64,000 bases of DNA from positions 2,170,001-2,234,000 of the forward strand of contig JAMLJB010000001.1 of assembly GCA_023953835.1 (NCBI GenBank), given 5' to 3'. Position 1 is the stretch's first letter; each line of letters starts with the position of its first letter. The notes below the pieces were generated by a model that ran no database searches, was not told the DNA's origin, and worked only from the letters and a program-made list of their open reading frames with translations. The position numbers and the translations under genes are program-made. This document shows positions 15,277 to 23,656 of the stretch, one piece after another. Origin of the DNA: Rhizobiaceae bacterium (lineage in GTDB: Bacteria > Pseudomonadota > Alphaproteobacteria > Rhizobiales > Rhizobiaceae).

Positions 15277-16361
15277 GCAGCGATCCCATTTCGGTATCGG
15301 TGCTGACCGGGTTTCTGGGCGCGGGGAAAACAACCGTGCTGAACCGGCTGCTCAAGGAACCTGCGATGGCCGATACGGCGGTCATCATCAATGAGTTCGG
15401 GGACGTCACGATCGACCACCTTTTGGTCGAGCAGGCTTCGGACGGCGTCATTCAACTGGCCGATGGCTGCCTGTGCTGCACCGTGCGCGGCGAACTCGTC
15501 GATACGCTGGCCGATATTGTCGATCGCGTGCAGACGGGCCGGACGGGCAGGCTGCGGCGCGTCGTCATCGAGACCACCGGGCTTGCCGATCCGGTGCCTG
15601 TGCTGCAATCGCTGATGGCCCATCCGGCGCTGGTCGAGGCTTACCGGCTGGACGGCGTGGTCACGCTGGTCGATGCGGTCAACGGCGCCGCCACGCTCGA
15701 TGCGCATCCCGAGGCAGTCAAGCAGGTGGCGGTTGCGGATCGCCTTCTCATCAGCAAGGAAGACCTCGCCGATGAAAGCGATCTATCCGAGCTGCGGGAA
15801 CGCCTGCGAAAGCTCAATCCCGGCGCGGCGCTCTATTCCGCGCGCGCGGAACAGCTTGCGCCGATCGTGACATCCTGCGGGCTCTACGATCCCGCGACCA
15901 AGACCGCCGATGTGAACCGCTGGCTCGGCGAAACGCATGATCACCACGACCATCATCATCACGATCATCACCACCATCACGGTTCGGCGCATGACGAACG
16001 CATATCGTCGCTCTCGCTACGCCATGACGGGCCGTTGCCGTTCAGCGCGCTGGAGACCTTTCTCGATCTTCTGCGCAATGTGCATGGCGACAAGCTGCTT
16101 CGCCTGAAAGGCATTGCTGAGGTGCAGGAACGACCGGACAGGCCGCTGGTGCTGCATGCCGTCCAGAAGACATTTCATCCGCCCGCATGGCTGCCAGCCT
16201 GGTCCGACGAAACACGCGGCACGCGCCTCGTTGTCATCGGCTTCGACCTCAACGCCGACCATGTGCGGCGGCTGTTTGCCGCGGTCACCAACCAGCCGGG
16301 CGTCGATCAGCCGGATCGCGCGGCGATGGAAGACAATCCGCTGGCAATTGCGGGCAGGTAA
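15273..16361 (+). CDS. COG0523/CobW-family metallochaperone GTPase
   Basis: A 362-residue G3E GTPase. Walker A is GFLGAGKTT at residues 13-21, the metal-binding CxCC is CLCC near residue 67, and VIETTGLADP follows. A His-rich loop lies between the GTPase and C-terminal CobW_C domains, from HDHHDHHHHDHHHHHG at about residues 226-241, and is expected to bind Zn or a similar metal. Family members deliver Zn, Co or Fe to client enzymes. It is translationally coupled to the preceding D,D-carboxypeptidase. The TusA-like gene ends 1 base after its stop on the other strand. No Zur box was identified upstream. Confidence 0.9.
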   Translation: MSSDPISVSVLTGFLGAGKTTVLNRLLKEPAMADTAVIINEFGDVTIDHLLVEQASDGVIQLADGCLCCTVRGELVDTLADIVDRVQTGRTGRLRRVVIETTGLADPVPVLQSLMAHPALVEAYRLDGVVTLVDAVNGAATLDAHPEAVKQVAVADRLLISKEDLADESDLSELRERLRKLNPGAALYSARAEQLAPIVTSCGLYDPATKTADVNRWLGETHDHHDHHHHDHHHHHGSAHDERISSLSLRHDGPLPFSALETFLDLLRNVHGDKLLRLKGIAEVQERPDRPLVLHAVQKTFHPPAWLPAWSDETRGTRLVVIGFDLNADHVRRLFAAVTNQPGVDQPDRAAMEDNPLAIAGR

Positions 16362-16604
16362 TCACGTCGCGGTAAGGGAGCCGCGCTCGATGAGGAAGCG
16401 ATGGCCGTCCGGCAGCGCTTCGGTATCAACCAGCCTGTGTCCGGTATCGCGGCAGAAGGCCGGGATGTCGATGACCGCCAGCGGGTCGGTCGTCTCGACC
16501 CACAAAAGCGCTCCGGCCTGCATGTCGGCCAGCCGCCGCCGCGCTTTCAGCACGGGCAGGGGACAGTTCAATCCCTTGAGATCATAGACCGGCGTATCGT
16601 CCAT
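16362..16604 (-). CDS. TusA/SirA-family sulfur carrier
   Basis: An 80-residue protein with the two-layer TusA fold. The signature CPLPVLKARRRL starts near residue 14 with the sulfur-carrying Cys, followed by LWVETTDPLAVIDIP. Such proteins relay persulfide sulfur to tRNA thiolation or molybdenum cofactor pathways. Its stop abuts the convergent GTPase stop. It lies 11 bases downstream of the YkuD lipoprotein gene on the same strand and could be cotranscribed with it. Confidence 0.88.
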   Translation of the reverse strand: MDDTPVYDLKGLNCPLPVLKARRRLADMQAGALLWVETTDPLAVIDIPAFCRDTGHRLVDTEALPDGHRFLIERGSLTAT

Positions 16605-16615
16605 CCGGCTTTGCG

Positions 16616-17974
16616 TCAGCCGCCGAACAGCTTGCCCAGCCGCTTGCGCACATTTCCGATCACGCCGGAGCCCTCCTCGGCGGGTGCTACTGCCATCGCC
16701 TCGCTTTGCGCCGGCTGGTCGGCGGTCGGTGTCGCGGGGGCGGGCGCTATGGCGGAGGTCGCCTCCGGCGCCTGCACGGCGTTGCCGGCGGTTGCTTCGG
16801 CCTGCGCCTCGGCCATCGCTCTTGCGGCTTCTTCCTGCTGTTTGGCGGCTGCGATCTGCGCGGCCTTTTCTTCTTCGGCGCGCCGGGCGGCGGCAAGCTG
16901 GGCGTCCGCCTCGCGCTTCTTTTCGGCCTGCTCGGCCTCCTGTGCGGCCAACTTGCGCCCGGCCTCGTTGTTGGCGCGGCCCATCTGGGAGGTCACGACG
17001 AGGTTGCCGTTGGCGTCCAGCGAGGGCGGGTCCATCGTGATGCGCTCGCCGCGGGCGCGACGCTTGGTCCAGTCCTTGACCAGATTGGCTTCCTCGATGC
17101 CGTTGATGGAATCCTTCGGCGGCGCGCCCTTGCCGATCGCTGCGGCGAAGGCGGCTTCATATTTCTGCTGGTACGACTGGTAGGCAACGCCCATGGCGTC
17201 GGACATGGCCGGGGTCGGGCATGCGCCGGTCGGCGAAATCTTCGTTCCGAGCGGTGCGTTCATGTTGAAGACATAGCGCTTTTCGCAGACATCCACCTTG
17301 GGCGGCACCTTGGTGATCTCGAATGCGTCGTAGCCTTCCTTGAGATTCTTCCAGAACTCGAAATTCGAGTCCTTGCGGTACCGGGCCATGTTGGCGGCGG
17401 TCATGCGGAACGGATAGGCTTGTATCTGGAATTCCTGCTGCCCGCCTTTGAAAGACTCGCGCGCAATGGCGTAGATTTCCTCGATCTGCCCGTCCGTCAT
17501 CGAATAGCAGCCGGAGGACGAGCACGCCCCGTGCACCATCAGGTTCGAGCCCGTGCGGCCATGGGCCGTATCGAAGGCGTTCGGATATCCGATATTGAAC
17601 GACAGATGATATTGCGAATTGGGATTCATCTGGCCGGGACGGACCGTGTAGAAGCCCTCCGGCGCCTGGCGGTCGCCCTCGGTGAATTTCGGGCCAAGCT
17701 GGCCGGAATATTTGCAGATGTCATAGGTCGCGAGCAGACCGTATCGGCCATTGCCCTTCTGCTTCCAGATCTCGACCTTGGCTTCTTCCTTGAAGACGCG
17801 CGCAACGACAGGGGAGCCGATCGGCATGCCCTGCTTCTTCATCTCAGCAAGGGTTTTGGAAGAGATGTGCGGCTGGCCGCGAGAGGCCATACCCGATATG
17901 GACTTTTCATTGCAGCCGGCGGCGAGCAACAGGGTCGCCACCAATGCACCGGCCTTGATCAGTTTCGCTGCCAT
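16616..17974 (-). CDS. Lipoprotein with L,D-transpeptidase (YkuD) domain
   Basis: A 452-residue protein. Residues 1-20 form a lipoprotein signal with lipobox LAAGC, so it is anchored to a membrane facing the periplasm. The YkuD catalytic segment is HGACSSSGCYSM near residue 155, matching H-x3-S-x-GC with the nucleophile Cys. Residues about 320-400 are a long Ala/Glu/Gln/Lys-rich probable coiled coil, followed by an acidic Ala/Pro tail. L,D-transpeptidases cross-link peptidoglycan or attach proteins to it. The ATG at 17974 directly precedes the lipoprotein signal. Longer starts are not supported. Confidence 0.88.
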   Translation of the reverse strand: MAAKLIKAGALVATLLLAAGCNEKSISGMASRGQPHISSKTLAEMKKQGMPIGSPVVARVFKEEAKVEIWKQKGNGRYGLLATYDICKYSGQLGPKFTEGDRQAPEGFYTVRPGQMNPNSQYHLSFNIGYPNAFDTAHGRTGSNLMVHGACSSSGCYSMTDGQIEEIYAIARESFKGGQQEFQIQAYPFRMTAANMARYRKDSNFEFWKNLKEGYDAFEITKVPPKVDVCEKRYVFNMNAPLGTKISPTGACPTPAMSDAMGVAYQSYQQKYEAAFAAAIGKGAPPKDSINGIEEANLVKDWTKRRARGERITMDPPSLDANGNLVVTSQMGRANNEAGRKLAAQEAEQAEKKREADAQLAAARRAEEEKAAQIAAAKQQEEAARAMAEAQAEATAGNAVQAPEATSAIAPAPATPTADQPAQSEAMAVAPAEEGSGVIGNVRKRLGKLFGG

Positions 17975-18132
17975 CGTATCGTTCGATCTTTTGTCCCCGC
18001 GCTGCCTGTCCGGCACCGCGCATTTCCCGTGACGCTAAACCCGTTAACCTTGAGAACTGGTTACCGTTACCCCGAAAGCCACCATGCCTTCACTTGCCCA
18101 CGGACACGGCGATTTTGTGGCACCTTTGAGGC

Positions 18133-19083
18133 CTAGAGGTGCCTGCCCATGGCCAGGAACTTCTCGCGGCGCTGCTCGCGGAAGTCGGCATTCGACGAAC
18201 TCAACTCCTTGAACGCCTTGTCGATCTGCTTTCCTGTATCCTTGATGATCTTTTCGCGGCCCCTGTGCGCGCCGCCCAGCGGCTCGGGAATGATGCCATC
18301 GATGATCTTGAGGTCAAGCAGGTCGCGCGCGGTGATCCGCATGTTCGTGGCCGCGTCCTTCGAGCGCGTCGTGTCGCGCCACAGGATCGAGGCCGCGCCC
18401 TCCGGGGAGATCACCGAATAGATGGCGTGCTCCAGCATGTAGACGCGATTCGCGGTCGCGATGGCGATTGCGCCGCCCGAGCCGCCTTCGCCGAGCACCA
18501 CCGACACGGACGGCACTTTCAGCCCAAGGCAGGCGGAGGTGGAGCGCGCAATGGCCTCGGCCTGCCCGCGCTCCTCCGCCCCGACGCCGGGATAGGCGCC
18601 AGCCGTATCGACCAGCGTGACCAGCGGAATGCCGAAGCGGTCGGCCATTTCCATGATGCGAACGGCCTTGCGATAGCCTTCCGGCCGCACCGATCCGAAA
18701 TTATGCTTGAGGCGGGTTTTGGTGTCGGAGCCTTTTTCCTGCCCGAGGACCGCGATGGGCTGCCCGTGGAAGCGCCCGAAGCCGCCGACGATGGCCGCAT
18801 CCTCGCCGAACACCCGGTCGCCCGCCAGCGGCGTGAAATCGGTAAACAGGCTTGCGACGTAGTCCACGCAGTGCGGACGGTCGGGATGGCGCGCCACCTG
18901 AACCTTCTGCCAGGGCGTCAGCGAACGGTAGACATCCTGCAACGCTTCCTGCGAGCGCTTTTCAAGACGCGCGATTTCGTCGCCGACATCGACGGCCTCG
19001 CCGCTTTCGGCGAGTTTTTTCAGCTCGATGATCTTGCCTTCGAGGTCGGCGACCGGCTTTTCGAAGTCGAGATAATTATACAT
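18133..19083 (-). CDS. accA: Acetyl-CoA carboxylase carboxyltransferase subunit alpha
   Basis: A 316-residue cytoplasmic protein matching AccA over its full normal length. It contains the helical N terminus [31 protein letters not shown], the oxyanion-hole glycines in [16 protein letters not shown] and [11 protein letters not shown], and [12 protein letters not shown]. With AccD it transfers CO2 from carboxybiotin to acetyl-CoA, the first step of fatty acid synthesis. An 7-bp inverted repeat (18119-18143) spans the stop codon but lacks a T-tract. It lies 85 bases after xerD in the same direction. Confidence 0.97.
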   Translation of the reverse strand: MYNYLDFEKPVADLEGKIIELKKLAESGEAVDVGDEIARLEKRSQEALQDVYRSLTPWQKVQVARHPDRPHCVDYVASLFTDFTPLAGDRVFGEDAAIVGGFGRFHGQPIAVLGQEKGSDTKTRLKHNFGSVRPEGYRKAVRIMEMADRFGIPLVTLVDTAGAYPGVGAEERGQAEAIARSTSACLGLKVPSVSVVLGEGGSGGAIAIATANRVYMLEHAIYSVISPEGAASILWRDTTRSKDAATNMRITARDLLDLKIIDGIIPEPLGGAHRGREKIIKDTGKQIDKAFKELSSSNADFREQRREKFLAMGRHL

Positions 19084-19168
19084 GCCTGCGCGAACCCATG
19101 AATTCTCGGCGATCTACTGCGGTGTGCCGCGAAAGAGCCGGGGCAACGAAATTCAGCCTGACATAGCG

Positions 19169-20092
19169 TCAGCCCGCCTCATCGGCAAGCGGATGATGAT
19201 CCTGAACGAGCCTGACCAGCCTCTCTTCAAGAACATGCGTGTAGATCTGCGTGGTCGAAATGTCGGAATGGCCGAGCAGTTGCTGGACGGCGCGCAGGTC
19301 CGCGCCGTTCTGGAGCAGATGGCTTGCGAAGGCGTGCCGCAGCACATGCGGCGATACCTTCGCCGAGGCGATGCCCACCCGTGCCGCGAGCGATTTGAGG
19401 TCGCGCGCGAAAACCTGCCTCGGCAGGTAACCGCTTTCGGAGCCTGCGGGAAACAGCCACGGGTTTTCGGCGAACGCGGCAATGTTTTTCCGAACCTCCA
19501 GCCAGGCGCGCATCGCCACGCGCGCCTTCGACGAAATCGGCACCATGCGTTCCTTGTTGCCCTTGCCGCGCACGATGAAAAAGCGGTCGTCGCGGGTTGC
19601 GACCCCGATCGGCAGCGCCACCAGTTCGGAGACCCGCAGGCCGGTCGCGTAAAGAACCTCCACCAGCGCATGCATGCGGATCGCGGCCAGTCTCGCACCG
19701 TCCGAAAGGTCGGTGTCGGCCGCTTCCTGCGCCGCGCGGTCGAGCAGGCGCGTCGTCTCCGCCTCGCTCATGGTTTTCGGCAGGGCGCGGTCGCGGCGGG
19801 GGCTGTCAAGCGTTCCGGTCGGGTCGTCCGCGCGCAACCCTTCCGCATAGAGGAACTTGAAGAACTGGCGCAGCGAAGACAATTTGCGCGCCTGCGACGA
19901 TGTCGCGAAATCTCGGTCCGCGATCTCGTTCAGATAGTCACGGAGCTGCTCGGTGGATGCTTCGGCCAGCCGTCCTCCCACATGCTCCGCGGCGTCTTCC
20001 AGGTCGCGTCGGTAGGATTGCAACGTGTTTTCCGCAGCCCCGCGCTCGGCGCTCATCATCTCAAGGAATGCGTCGATGCGCGCGCTGCTCAT
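19169..20092 (-). CDS. xerD: Site-specific tyrosine recombinase XerD
   Basis: A 307-residue tyrosine recombinase that acts with XerC at dif to resolve chromosome dimers. The catalytic residues are visible: Arg in [11 protein letters not shown]-x-x-R in [12 protein letters not shown], His in [14 protein letters not shown] and the Tyr in the same block. A SAM-like N-terminal DNA-binding domain begins [19 protein letters not shown]. Its housekeeping position beside accA, aroK and aroB and the normal length argue against a mobile-element integrase. The ATG overlaps the stop of the 54-residue membrane protein gene (ATGA). Confidence 0.95.
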   Translation of the reverse strand: MSSARIDAFLEMMSAERGAAENTLQSYRRDLEDAAEHVGGRLAEASTEQLRDYLNEIADRDFATSSQARKLSSLRQFFKFLYAEGLRADDPTGTLDSPRRDRALPKTMSEAETTRLLDRAAQEAADTDLSDGARLAAIRMHALVEVLYATGLRVSELVALPIGVATRDDRFFIVRGKGNKERMVPISSKARVAMRAWLEVRKNIAAFAENPWLFPAGSESGYLPRQVFARDLKSLAARVGIASAKVSPHVLRHAFASHLLQNGADLRAVQQLLGHSDISTTQIYTHVLEERLVRLVQDHHPLADEAG

Positions 20093-20253
20093 GGCGCGGT
20101 CGCCGGTTGGCCCGCGGGCGGCAGGTCGAGGGGCACGCGGTCGCTGATTTCCACCTGGTTCGGCGTCACGAATTCGGCAAGCGCGAACATCGCCGCATAG
20201 GCAAGCCCGACAAGTATGGCGATGACGGTGAGAAACCGGAATAGGGACGGCAT
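20089..20253 (-). CDS. Small single-pass membrane protein upstream of xerD, 54 aa
   Basis: A 54-codon gene with one N-terminal transmembrane helix ([18 protein letters not shown]), then a periplasmic-type tail containing [19 protein letters not shown]. The stop overlaps the xerD ATG by 4 bases, which indicates translational coupling. A short membrane protein in this place, between xerD and divergent aroK, is a pattern I associate with rhizobia. The function is unknown. The call rests on the clean membrane topology, the overlap and the position. Confidence 0.7.
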   Translation of the reverse strand: MPSLFRFLTVIAILVGLAYAAMFALAEFVTPNQVEISDRVPLDLPPAGQPATAP

Positions 20254-20367
20254 GGTGGACGAATCGGCCTGTTTCGCTGAGCGCAGCCCTTATCGGTTGA
20301 TGCCAAGGCCATTTCAAGACGCGCCCGCAGCTTGACGAGCCATTCGTTTCGTGCCGAAAGCATCTGC

Positions 20368-20961
20368 ATGACGACAGACGGCAATGAAACGGCGGAACAG
20401 ATCAATGCGCGGCTGAACGGGCGCTCGATCGTGTTCGTGGGGCTGATGGGTGCGGGCAAGACCGCCATCGGGCGCAAGGTCGCGCTAGGCATCGGGTTGC
20501 CATTCGCCGACAGCGACCATGAGATCGAGCAGGCTTCCCGCATGACCGTGCCCGAGCTTTTCGAGCGCTATGGCGAACCCGAATTTCGCGCGCTGGAACA
20601 GCGCGTGATCCAGCGCCTGCTCGAAGACGGGCCGCGCGTGCTTTCGACCGGGGGCGGCGCTTTCATGAACGCGCAGACGCGGGACGTGATCCGCGCAAGG
20701 GCGATTTCGGTCTGGCTCAAGGCGGATATCGACCTGCTGATGGATCGTGTTTCCAAAAAGCAGAACAGGCCGCTGCTGAAGGATCCGAACCCGCGCGGTG
20801 TCATGGAACGGCTGATGGCCGAGCGCTATCCGGTCTATCAGACGGCGGACATCACGGTCGTCACGCGCGATGCGGGCAAGGACGTGATCGCAGCCGAAGT
20901 GGTGGCCGCCATTGCCGCCCATCTTGTCGGCGAATGCGGGAGTGCGCGTGCAAATGTCTGA
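20368..20961 (+). CDS. aroK: Shikimate kinase
   Basis: A 197-residue P-loop kinase that phosphorylates shikimate at O3 in aromatic amino acid synthesis. Walker A is [11 protein letters not shown] near residue 31. The shikimate-binding Asp and Arg are in [10 protein letters not shown] and FRALE, and the GGGAF block and lid region KKQNRPLL follow. The ATG at 20368 is preferred over an in-frame TTG at 20332. It overlaps aroB by 8 bases, and the aroK-aroB order is conserved in many Proteobacteria. Confidence 0.95.
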   Translation: MTTDGNETAEQINARLNGRSIVFVGLMGAGKTAIGRKVALGIGLPFADSDHEIEQASRMTVPELFERYGEPEFRALEQRVIQRLLEDGPRVLSTGGGAFMNAQTRDVIRARAISVWLKADIDLLMDRVSKKQNRPLLKDPNPRGVMERLMAERYPVYQTADITVVTRDAGKDVIAAEVVAAIAAHLVGECGSARANV

Positions 20962-22069
20962 ACCGGTGACGATTGAAGTCGGGCTTGGCGCGCGTGCCTA
21001 TTCCATCCGCATCGGCGCGGGGCTGGTCGGGCGCGCCGGCGCGGAAATCGCCGCGCTCAGGCCCAATGCGCGCGCCGCTGTCGTGACCGACGAGAATGTC
21101 GCCTCATACCATTTGCAGGCGCTTACCGAAAGCCTCGCATCCGCCTCCATCGCCGCCACGCCCATCGTGCTTCCGGCGGGAGAAAAGACGAAGAGCTATT
21201 CCATGCTCGAACGCGTGGTCGAGGGTTTGATCGCCGCGAAGCTTGAGCGCAACGATCTTGTCGTCGCCTTCGGCGGCGGCGTCATCGGCGACCTTGCCGG
21301 TTTCGCGGCAGGCATTGCGCGGCGCGGCATGCCCTTCGTGCAGATGCCCACCTCGCTGCTGGCACAGGTCGATTCGTCGGTCGGCGGCAAGACGGGCATC
21401 AACAGCCCGCAGGGCAAGAACCTTGTCGGCCTGTTCAACCAGCCGAAACTCGTGCTGGCCGACACCGATGTGCTGAACACGCTGTCCGCGCGCGAATTCC
21501 GGGCAGGCTATGCCGAGGTCGCCAAATACGGGCTGATCGACCGGCCCGATTTCTTTGCCTGGCTGGAGAACAACTGGCGCGACGTGTTCGCGGGCGGGGC
21601 TGCCCGCACCGAGGCGATCGCCCAGTCCTGCCGGGCCAAGGCCGATGTCGTGGCGCGCGACGAGTTCGAGACCGGCGATCGCGCCCTGCTCAATCTCGGC
21701 CACACCTTCGGTCATGCGCTCGAGGCCGCGACGGCCTATGATTCCGCGCGGCTGGTGCATGGCGAGGGCGTCGCCATCGGCATGGCGCTGGCGCATCGCT
21801 TCTCGGCGCGGATGAACCTTGCAAGTCCCGACGATGCGGCCCGCGTCGAGGCGCATTTGCGGACTGTCGGCCTGCCCTGGCGCATGTCCGATATTCCGGG
21901 AGAATTGCCGGGTGCGGAAAAATTGCTCGACTACATCACGCAGGACAAGAAGGTGTCGCGCGGCGCGCTGACGTTCATTCTCACGCGGGGCATCGGGCAG
22001 TCTTTCATCGCCAAGGACGTGCCCCAATCCGAGGTCCTGTCCTTCCTGAAGGAGAACCTTTCGCAATGA
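20954..22069 (+). CDS. aroB: 3-dehydroquinate synthase
   Basis: A 371-residue NAD- and metal-dependent enzyme converting DAHP to 3-dehydroquinate. NAD-binding motif [30 protein letters not shown] and the metal-ligand His block [11 protein letters not shown] are present. The start at ATG 20954 gives the normal N terminus and overlaps the aroK stop. Its stop overlaps the CorC-like gene by ATGA, so kinase, synthase and CBS protein form one coupled operon. Confidence 0.96.
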   Translation: MSEPVTIEVGLGARAYSIRIGAGLVGRAGAEIAALRPNARAAVVTDENVASYHLQALTESLASASIAATPIVLPAGEKTKSYSMLERVVEGLIAAKLERNDLVVAFGGGVIGDLAGFAAGIARRGMPFVQMPTSLLAQVDSSVGGKTGINSPQGKNLVGLFNQPKLVLADTDVLNTLSAREFRAGYAEVAKYGLIDRPDFFAWLENNWRDVFAGGAARTEAIAQSCRAKADVVARDEFETGDRALLNLGHTFGHALEAATAYDSARLVHGEGVAIGMALAHRFSARMNLASPDDAARVEAHLRTVGLPWRMSDIPGELPGAEKLLDYITQDKKVSRGALTFILTRGIGQSFIAKDVPQSEVLSFLKENLSQ

Positions 22070-22968
22070 CGCCGCTCGGCGCAGCCGGTCTTACGCTTCT
22101 GGTCGTCTTGGCGCTTGCCGCGATCCTGGGGCGACCGCTGCTCTCCGCGCTCGGGTTCCGCCTGATCCGCCGCCGCAAGCGCAAACCTTCGGAGGCCGGT
22201 CCGCTCCAGCATTCCGCGCCGGCGGAGGAATCGCAGGAGGACGACGCCAGGGGCCCCGCGCCACGCGACGGGCTGGCCCAGCTTTCCGAACTCGAAGTGT
22301 CCGACGTGATGGTGCACCGTCTCAACATGCGCTCGATCAACGCCGCCGATCCACCCGAGCAGATCGTGCGCGCACTGCTCAACAGTCCGCACACGCGGAT
22401 GCCGCTGTGGGAAGGTTCGCTCGACAATATTGTCGGGGTCCTGCACGCCAAGGACGTGCTGCGCGCGCTGAACGATGCGGGCAACGATTTTTCCAAGCTG
22501 GACATCATGGCAGTCGCGATGAAGCCGTGGTTCGTGCCGGACACCACCTCGCTTGAGGAGCAGCTTGCCGCATTCCTGCGGCGCAAGTCTCATTTCGCCA
22601 TCGTCGTCGACGAATATGGCGAGGTCGAAGGGCTGGTCACGCTTGAGGACATCATGGAGGAAATCGTCGGCGACATTGCCGACGAGCACGATCTCGACGT
22701 GCAGGGCGTCAAGCAGGAGGCGGACGGTTCCATCGTGGTCGACGGCGCGGTGCCCATCCGCGATCTCAACCGTGCGCTCGGCTGGACGCTTCCGGACGAC
22801 GAGGCCACGACCATTGCCGGGCTGGTCATCCATGAGGCGCAATCCATTCCCGACGAAAAGCAGGCGTTCACTTTTCACGGCAAGCGGTTCGTCGTCATGC
22901 GCAGGCAGAAGAACCGCATCACGCGCATCCGCATCCGCGACATCGGCAGCGTGGCGGCGAGCGCCTGA
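22066..22968 (+). CDS. CorC/HlyC-family CBS protein lacking the DUF21 membrane domain
   Basis: A 300-residue protein. Residues 1-35 contain a single hydrophobic helix (LTLLVVLALAAILG) and a basic stop-transfer RRRKRK. A polar linker spans about 35-70. Residues about 80-205 are a CBS pair (LSELEVSDVMVHR, then FAIVVDEYGEVEGLVTLEDI) and residues about 220-295 a CorC_HlyC domain. Related proteins after aroB in other rhizobia, as I recall them, are about 430 residues with a four-helix DUF21/CNNM transport domain before the CBS pair. That domain is missing here and replaced by one helix, so Mg2+ or Co2+ efflux by this protein alone is doubtful. It may be a regulatory or partner form. Confidence 0.85.
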   Translation: MTPLGAAGLTLLVVLALAAILGRPLLSALGFRLIRRRKRKPSEAGPLQHSAPAEESQEDDARGPAPRDGLAQLSELEVSDVMVHRLNMRSINAADPPEQIVRALLNSPHTRMPLWEGSLDNIVGVLHAKDVLRALNDAGNDFSKLDIMAVAMKPWFVPDTTSLEEQLAAFLRRKSHFAIVVDEYGEVEGLVTLEDIMEEIVGDIADEHDLDVQGVKQEADGSIVVDGAVPIRDLNRALGWTLPDDEATTIAGLVIHEAQSIPDEKQAFTFHGKRFVVMRRQKNRITRIRIRDIGSVAASA

Positions 22969-23014
22969 CCGGTCATTCAGGGAACGTCAAGGATTGCGCG
23001 GCATAACTCTGCCC

Positions 23015-23380
23015 ATGGCAAAGATACTTATTGTTGAAGACGATGACTCCGTGCGCGCAATGACCTCGCGCGCGTTGAAGAACATCGGGCACACCATCGA
23101 AGAGGCGACGGACGGCGCTGAGGGGCTGGACCGCATTCACGCCTGCTCGGCGGACTACGATCTCGTCGTTTCCGATATCCGCATGCCGGAAATGGATGGC
23201 ATTGCAATGGCCAAGGAAGCCGCGCGCGCCTATCCGGGCCTCAAGATCATGCTGGTCACGGGCTATGCCGACCAACGGGAGCGCGCCGATGAATTGAGCG
23301 GCATCATTCAGGACGTGCTGCTCAAGCCGTTTGCGCTTGCGGATTTCCGTTCGCGGGTTTCCAGGTTGCTGGCGGCCTGA
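23015..23380 (+). CDS. Single-domain response regulator (CheY-like)
   Basis: A 121-residue receiver domain with no output domain. The acidic pocket EDDD (residues 8-11), the phospho-acceptor Asp in VVSDIRMPEMDG, the Thr in LVTGYAD and the conserved Lys in LLKPFAL are all present, so it should be phosphorylatable. No histidine kinase is adjacent. Stand-alone receivers of this type in alphaproteobacteria serve in phosphorelays or as protein adaptors. The ATG follows a weak ribosome binding site 46 bases after the CBS protein gene. Confidence 0.88.
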   Translation: MAKILIVEDDDSVRAMTSRALKNIGHTIEEATDGAEGLDRIHACSADYDLVVSDIRMPEMDGIAMAKEAARAYPGLKIMLVTGYADQRERADELSGIIQDVLLKPFALADFRSRVSRLLAA

Positions 23381-23386
23381 TCCGCC

Positions 23387-23656
23387 CCAGGTCATGAACT
23401 CATAAATCCGATTGAAATGGTGTGAGGCCATCGGTTCGGATACGCGAAGGCAAGACGCAGGAAATGTGGTGCATTTTCAAGTCTTTCCGACAAAGTAGCC
23501 GGGCCGATGGGCCACATCCGAAGGACACCGAAACGGCGGCAAGCTGCCGCGTCGAACCGCTCGAACGATGGAACCCCATCGCCCTTCGCGCTTCTCCTCG
23601 CAGCTTCTTGCCGTTTCAGGTGCCATTTCAACCGCATTTATGAGTCCATGACCTAG
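23387..23656. mobile_element. Putative MITE-like element with 34-bp terminal inverted repeats
   Basis: The gap between the response regulator and the TIGR02302 gene is filled by a sequence bounded by near-perfect inverted repeats, 23387-23420 and 23623-23656. They match at about 30 of 34 positions, and both outer ends read C-Y-AGGTCATG. About 200 bp lie between them. An 81-codon minus-strand frame (23392-23637) spans almost the whole element and is probably incidental. The right repeat supplies the stop codon of the TIGR02302 gene. No transposase is present, so if mobile it would be non-autonomous. Confidence 0.55.

Noticed and set aside
15951..15998. His-rich run in the COG0523 gene as a repeat expansion or tag artefact
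   Set aside because: His-rich loops at this place are normal for COG0523 metallochaperones, and codons are mixed CAC/CAT with Asp.
19169..20092. Tyrosine recombinase as sign of an integrated element
   Set aside because: Sequence and context (accA, aroK, aroB) fit chromosomal XerD, and no phage or plasmid genes or att repeats are nearby.
23392..23637. 81-codon frame inside the inverted-repeat element
   Set aside because: It spans the inverted repeats themselves, so its ends are dictated by repeat sequence. It was kept only as a note on the element.
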